7,956 nt of DNA from an uncultured Lachnospiraceae bacterium (GTDB taxonomy: Bacteria > Bacillota > Clostridia > Lachnospirales > Lachnospiraceae), in contig CANPZR010000106.1 of NCBI GenBank assembly GCA_947589175.1, forward strand, positions 1 to 7,956, read 5' to 3'. Shown in pieces: positions 4,398 to 7,956 of this stretch; within the stretch, counting starts at the first letter, position 1; every line of letters starts with the position of its first letter. Below the pieces are notes generated by a model. The model was given only the letters and a program-made list of their open reading frames with translations. It was not told the origin of the DNA and ran no database searches. The position numbers were made by a program, and so were the translations under genes.

Positions 4398-7300
4398 ATG
4401 AAAGCACTAAAAAAAGGACTGGCAGTTTTTCTCACAACAGTGCTTCTGGCAGAGGGAGCTTTTGCGGGCTGCGCGTCGGCGAAGGCGAAACCGTCTCTGT
4501 CTCAGAAGAAGATTACTTTGAAGGTGGGAAAGACCAAGAAACTTAAGGTGAAGAATCTGAAAAAGAAAGCAAAGGTTACTTGGAAGAGTTCCAAAAAAAA
4601 GGTGGCGACTGTCTCTAAAAAAGGCGTTGTCAAGGCAAGGAAAAAGGGAAAAGCAGTGATTACGGCTAAGTTTTCATATAAGAAAAAGCCGGTGACGCTT
4701 AAGTGTCAGGTGACAGTGAAAAAAGCGGCGGACGCCCCGGATGCCTCGGATGGGGGAACGGAAGTGGATCTTCCGGCAGATCCCACGGCGGAGCCCACGC
4801 AGACGCCGGTTCCCTACGGGGAGGCGGGAAAGGCTGCGGCCTACGACGCGGACAAGAGCAATTACGCGCTGAATATCGACGCGTCAAATAAGGTTCATGG
4901 AATCAGCGACATGCTCTATGGCATTTTTATAGAAGATATCAATTTCGCGGCGGACGGCGGCCTGTACGCGGAGATGGTGCAGAACCGATCCTTCGAGTTC
5001 GCGGCTCTCGCTGCCGGGGATGAGAAGCACGCCTGGAGCGACGTGGGCGACGTGAAGGCCGATGTGGTAAAGGACGACGCGGCGGGCGCGCTGAACAAGA
5101 ACAATCCGAATTACATGGTGATTGAAAATACATCGGGAAAAGAGGCCGGCATTGAGAATACGGGATTTCTGGACGGCATGTCGGTCGTAAAGGACGCGGG
5201 ATATAAATTTTCTGTCTATGCGCGCGGATTAGACGGCTATACCGGAAAGATCCAGGCGGAGATCGTGTGCGGCGACAGGGTTCTCGCTCAGGGAGAGGTT
5301 CCCGCGGTGAGCAGCGAGTGGAAAAAGTATGAACTGGAACTGAAGGCGTCGGAGACGGCGTATAACAATGTAAGGCTGCGGCTGACCATCCCGAATGGAA
5401 AGCTGGCGGTGGATATGGTATCCCTGTTCCCGAAGGATACTTATAAGGGACGGGAGAACGGCCTCAGAAAAGATCTCGCGGAAAAGCTCGCGGCGTTGAA
5501 GCCGAAGTTCCTGCGTTTTCCGGGAGGATGCGTCGCGGAGGGCGTATCGCTTGACAAGGCCTATGACTGGAAGGATTCCATCGGCGTGGACGCGGACGGG
5601 GAGCCCCTTATGTTCAACGGGCATTACGGAGACGTGGCGGCCCGGAAGCTGGGACAGAATATCTGGACGGACGAGCGCGCGACCAATGACAAGAATCCGT
5701 GCTATATGACCTACGGGCTGGGATTTTATGAGTATTTCCAGCTGGCGGAGGATCTGGGAGCGGTCGGCGTGCCGGTCATCAACTGCGGCATGTGCTGCAT
5801 GATTCAGGGAAATGGATCCGGCCCGGCCGTGGATTCCGCGGAATTTAAGCAGTATGTGCAGGACGCGCTGGATCTGGTGGAGTTCTGCCGCGGAGACGCC
5901 TCGACCAAGTGGGGCGCGGTGAGAATTTCCATGGGACATGAGAAACCATTTGCGCTGAAATATATCGGAATCGGAAATGAGCAGTGGGGAAGCCGTTTCT
6001 TCGAGCGCTACGAGGCGTTCGTGGACGCCTTTGACAAGGCGAAGAAGGAGAAGCCGGAGCTGTACGGCGACATCGAGCTCATGTTTACGGCGGGCGCGGA
6101 CGACGGCGACAGCGGCGCGGACTACATGGGCGCTTACAAAGAAGCTGAAAAGTGGCTGAAGGCGCACCCGGACAAGACAATCGCGGACTTTGCGGGAACC
6201 ATCGACCACCACTATTACAACACGCCGGACTGGTTTTTAAAGCACACGGATTATTACGACGAGGCCAATTACAGCCGGGATACCGCCCATATGACGGATT
6301 CGCGCTTTGGCGGCGGAATCAACGTGTTCCTGGGCGAGTACGCGGCCCAGTCCAACACGCTGGAGGCGGCGCTTGCGGAGGCGGCCTACATGACAGGGCT
6401 GGAGCGAAACGGCGACATTGTGAGAATGGCGGCCTACGCGCCTTTATTCGGAAACCTGACTGCGATGCACTGGGCGCCGGATCTGATCTGGTTCAACAAC
6501 CACACGTCCACCTGCTCAATCAATTACTATATGCAGAAATTATTTGCCAACAACGCGGGAAGCGAGCTCCTGAAATCTGAGCTGACCGGCGCGACCGCTG
6601 AGCGTCAGCCGTTCGCGGGCCGGGTAGGCGTGGGGACATGGAGCACGTCGGCCTCCTTTGACAACGCGAAGGTAGTGGACAACGCCACAGGAAATGTGCT
6701 GGCGGAGGAAGATTTTTCCGACGAAAAATTAGAGGGATGGACAAAGGCCGCCGACGGAACATGGAAGCTGCAGTCCGGGAAGCTGGTACAGACCTCGACG
6801 CGCACCGATACGAACAAGTACGCCAATACCGGATCGGCGCTGTATTGGGGAGACGCGAATTGGAAAAATTACACCTTTACCGTGGACGCTGTCAAAAATG
6901 GGGGCAGCGAGGGCTTTATGATTCCGTTCTCCGTGGGCGATAAGGACAACAACTATTTCTGGAATATCGGCGGATGGAACAACACGGTATCCTGTCTGCA
7001 GCAGGTGAAAAACGGCGTCAAATCTGACCAGCTCGCCGGAACCGTCCGCAATATAAATATCAAAACAGGACAGACCTATCATCTGAAGGTGGTTGTTACG
7101 GATTGGAATGTAAAGTGCTATCTCAACGATACGCTCTATGTGGACTGCGACGTGCCGGAGACGGCGGAGGCCGAGAGCTACCAGGTGGTGAGCACGGATG
7201 AGACCGGCGATATCATTGTGAAGTTAGTCAATGTGACGGGCGCGCCCCGAACATTTGCCATCGATCTGGCAAACGCAGGGAATCTGTCCGGCCAGGCAAC

Positions 7301-7454
7301 CGTTCAGACAGCCGCGGGAAACAGCCTGAAGGACGACAACATTCTTGAAAAAGAAGAAGCAGTCAACATCAAGGAGTCACAGCTTAGCGGGCTGGGCAGT
7401 AAATTTAATTATACGGTTCCGAAGTATTCGGCTACCGTGCTGAGGATTTCATAA
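4398..7454 (+). CDS. Secreted GH51-type alpha-L-arabinofuranosidase with BIG_2 and concanavalin-like modules, 1018 aa
   Basis: An exported glycoside hydrolase expected to release terminal arabinofuranose from arabinan or arabinoxylan. Order: signal peptide (1-24, basic MKALKKG then hydrophobic core); C25 after FAG, a possible but non-ideal lipobox; BIG_2 Ig-like domain (about 33-108) with 30 Lys in residues 31-110 and no acidic residue; acidic Pro/Thr linker (111-154); GH51 entry segment YGIFIEDINFAADGGLYAEM (174-193); CBM4/9-like beta-sandwich (about 200-345); catalytic barrel with FLRFPGGCVAEG (371-382), acid/base E528 in GIGNEQWG and nucleophile E647 in FLGEYAAQ; a LamG/concanavalin-like module (about 740-920); and the GH51 C-terminal beta domain (about 928-1018). 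Most GH51 enzymes are near 500-660 residues, so the two added modules explain the size. AAAGGAA seven bases upstream supports the start. No transporter or sugar-metabolism genes are in view. Confidence 0.92.
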   Translation: MKALKKGLAVFLTTVLLAEGAFAGCASAKAKPSLSQKKITLKVGKTKKLKVKNLKKKAKVTWKSSKKKVATVSKKGVVKARKKGKAVITAKFSYKKKPVTLKCQVTVKKAADAPDASDGGTEVDLPADPTAEPTQTPVPYGEAGKAAAYDADKSNYALNIDASNKVHGISDMLYGIFIEDINFAADGGLYAEMVQNRSFEFAALAAGDEKHAWSDVGDVKADVVKDDAAGALNKNNPNYMVIENTSGKEAGIENTGFLDGMSVVKDAGYKFSVYARGLDGYTGKIQAEIVCGDRVLAQGEVPAVSSEWKKYELELKASETAYNNVRLRLTIPNGKLAVDMVSLFPKDTYKGRENGLRKDLAEKLAALKPKFLRFPGGCVAEGVSLDKAYDWKDSIGVDADGEPLMFNGHYGDVAARKLGQNIWTDERATNDKNPCYMTYGLGFYEYFQLAEDLGAVGVPVINCGMCCMIQGNGSGPAVDSAEFKQYVQDALDLVEFCRGDASTKWGAVRISMGHEKPFALKYIGIGNEQWGSRFFERYEAFVDAFDKAKKEKPELYGDIELMFTAGADDGDSGADYMGAYKEAEKWLKAHPDKTIADFAGTIDHHYYNTPDWFLKHTDYYDEANYSRDTAHMTDSRFGGGINVFLGEYAAQSNTLEAALAEAAYMTGLERNGDIVRMAAYAPLFGNLTAMHWAPDLIWFNNHTSTCSINYYMQKLFANNAGSELLKSELTGATAERQPFAGRVGVGTWSTSASFDNAKVVDNATGNVLAEEDFSDEKLEGWTKAADGTWKLQSGKLVQTSTRTDTNKYANTGSALYWGDANWKNYTFTVDAVKNGGSEGFMIPFSVGDKDNNYFWNIGGWNNTVSCLQQVKNGVKSDQLAGTVRNINIKTGQTYHLKVVVTDWNVKCYLNDTLYVDCDVPETAEAESYQVVSTDETGDIIVKLVNVTGAPRTFAIDLANAGNLSGQATVQTAAGNSLKDDNILEKEEAVNIKESQLSGLGSKFNYTVPKYSATVLRIS

Positions 7455-7472
7455 CAGCTTTTGGGGGTACCT

Positions 7473-7956
7473 ATGGAAGCGGAAAAGAAAAAGAAGAGCC
7501 GGGAATTTGCGTTTAAGAGCATATTTGTGGCGGCGCTGTTGGGATTTGTCATCTATTCCTTTATCTCTTTTACGAGGGGGAACAGCCAGCGCATTATAGA
7601 GCAGAACGACCACTTTATCGAGTCGGCGGCGGATCAGTCGGCGTCCAGGCTGGACGACATCATAAAGGTTTCGAGCAAAAATATACAGATGATCGCGCAT
7701 CTGTACAGCTCGGTGATGGAAGAACCTAAGGTGAGCAAAGAGATGCTCAAGGACATGTCGGATCGCTCGTCGTTTGACTATGTGGAATTTATAACGCCGG
7801 ACGGCATGGACCTGACGGCGGACGGGCAGACGGCGGACCTGTCGGATCGGGATTATGTGAGGCGGGGGCTGAGAGGCAAGAGCGGCAAGTGCGTCGTCTA
7901 CAATTCCCGGATCACGAATGAGACGCTGATGATTTTCTACACGCCATTTTACTATA
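7473..7956 (+). CDS. N-terminal part of a membrane sensor with Cache-like extracytoplasmic domain (3' end outside window)
   Basis: The gene starts at ATG 7473, five bases after GGGGG (7463-7467) and 18 bases after the arabinofuranosidase stop, and stays open to the window edge (161 complete codons). A basic cytoplasmic tip (MEAEKKKKSRE) leads into one membrane helix (about 14-33, FKSIFVAALLGFVIYSFISF). An extracytoplasmic region with a long helix (40-85) follows, then the strand-turn pattern FDYVEFITPDGMDLTADG and DLSDRDYVRRGLRGKSG (about 101-138). From family knowledge this is the Cache/dCache ligand-binding fold of bacterial receptors. The output module (histidine kinase, GGDEF, or methyl-accepting) is beyond the window. 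The tight spacing suggests co-transcription with the enzyme. No cleavable signal is evident; the helix should act as an anchor. Confidence 0.8.
   Translation, partial: MEAEKKKKSREFAFKSIFVAALLGFVIYSFISFTRGNSQRIIEQNDHFIESAADQSASRLDDIIKVSSKNIQMIAHLYSSVMEEPKVSKEMLKDMSDRSSFDYVEFITPDGMDLTADGQTADLSDRDYVRRGLRGKSGKCVVYNSRITNETLMIFYTPFYY

Noticed and set aside
5229..6212. 327-codon open frame on the minus strand
   Set aside because: It lies wholly inside the arabinofuranosidase gene, whose conserved catalytic motifs span it. The antisense product is Arg/Leu/Val-rich with no recognisable motif, as expected of a GC-rich shadow frame.

Overview
The window looks like a chromosomal segment from a gut-type Firmicute, most plausibly Lachnospiraceae or a close relative. 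This is inference from gene content. It carries a hybrid histidine kinase of the soluble PAS type common there, a secreted arabinofuranosidase with a lysine-rich Ig-like (BIG_2) N-terminus, strong GGAG/GGGGG ribosome sites, and GC-rich coding alternating with A-rich patches. All genes are on the + strand. I see no rRNA, tRNA, CRISPR array, insertion sequence or prophage gene.

Left part (1-2139): the 3' end of an AAA ATPase of the DUF4143 type, a small unrecognised 114-residue protein with its own probable promoter, and a 140-base intergenic stretch packed with hairpins. One of these hairpins ends in a T-run like an intrinsic terminator. Next come a 116-residue thioredoxin-fold protein of the ArsC/Spx superfamily and, 64 bases later, an alpha/beta hydrolase. 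The hydrolase carries an in-frame tandem duplication of 30 bases just before its catalytic Asp block. These are mainly housekeeping or stress-type genes with no obvious shared pathway.

Middle (2140-2309): a regulatory gap with three tandem 14-base A-rich repeats, followed by the best promoter in the window (TTGTCT, 17-base spacer, extended TGT-TATAAT). This promoter drives the next gene.

Right part (2310-7956): a cytoplasmic hybrid histidine kinase (PAS-like regions, HisKA, HATPase, receiver), then a 1018-residue exported GH51-type alpha-L-arabinofuranosidase with both catalytic glutamates and an extra concanavalin-like module inserted near its C-terminus. Eighteen bases later begins a membrane sensor with a Cache-like outer domain, cut by the window edge. 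The three run in one direction with gaps of 78 and 18 bases and no convincing terminator between them. A co-transcribed unit joining plant-polysaccharide (arabinan/arabinoxylan) breakdown with signalling is therefore plausible but unproven.

Nothing here is clearly a new biological system. The points most worth a second look are the hairpin cluster at 622-750, the two kinds of short A-rich tandem repeat around the hydrolase gene, and the sensor-enzyme-sensor gene order.
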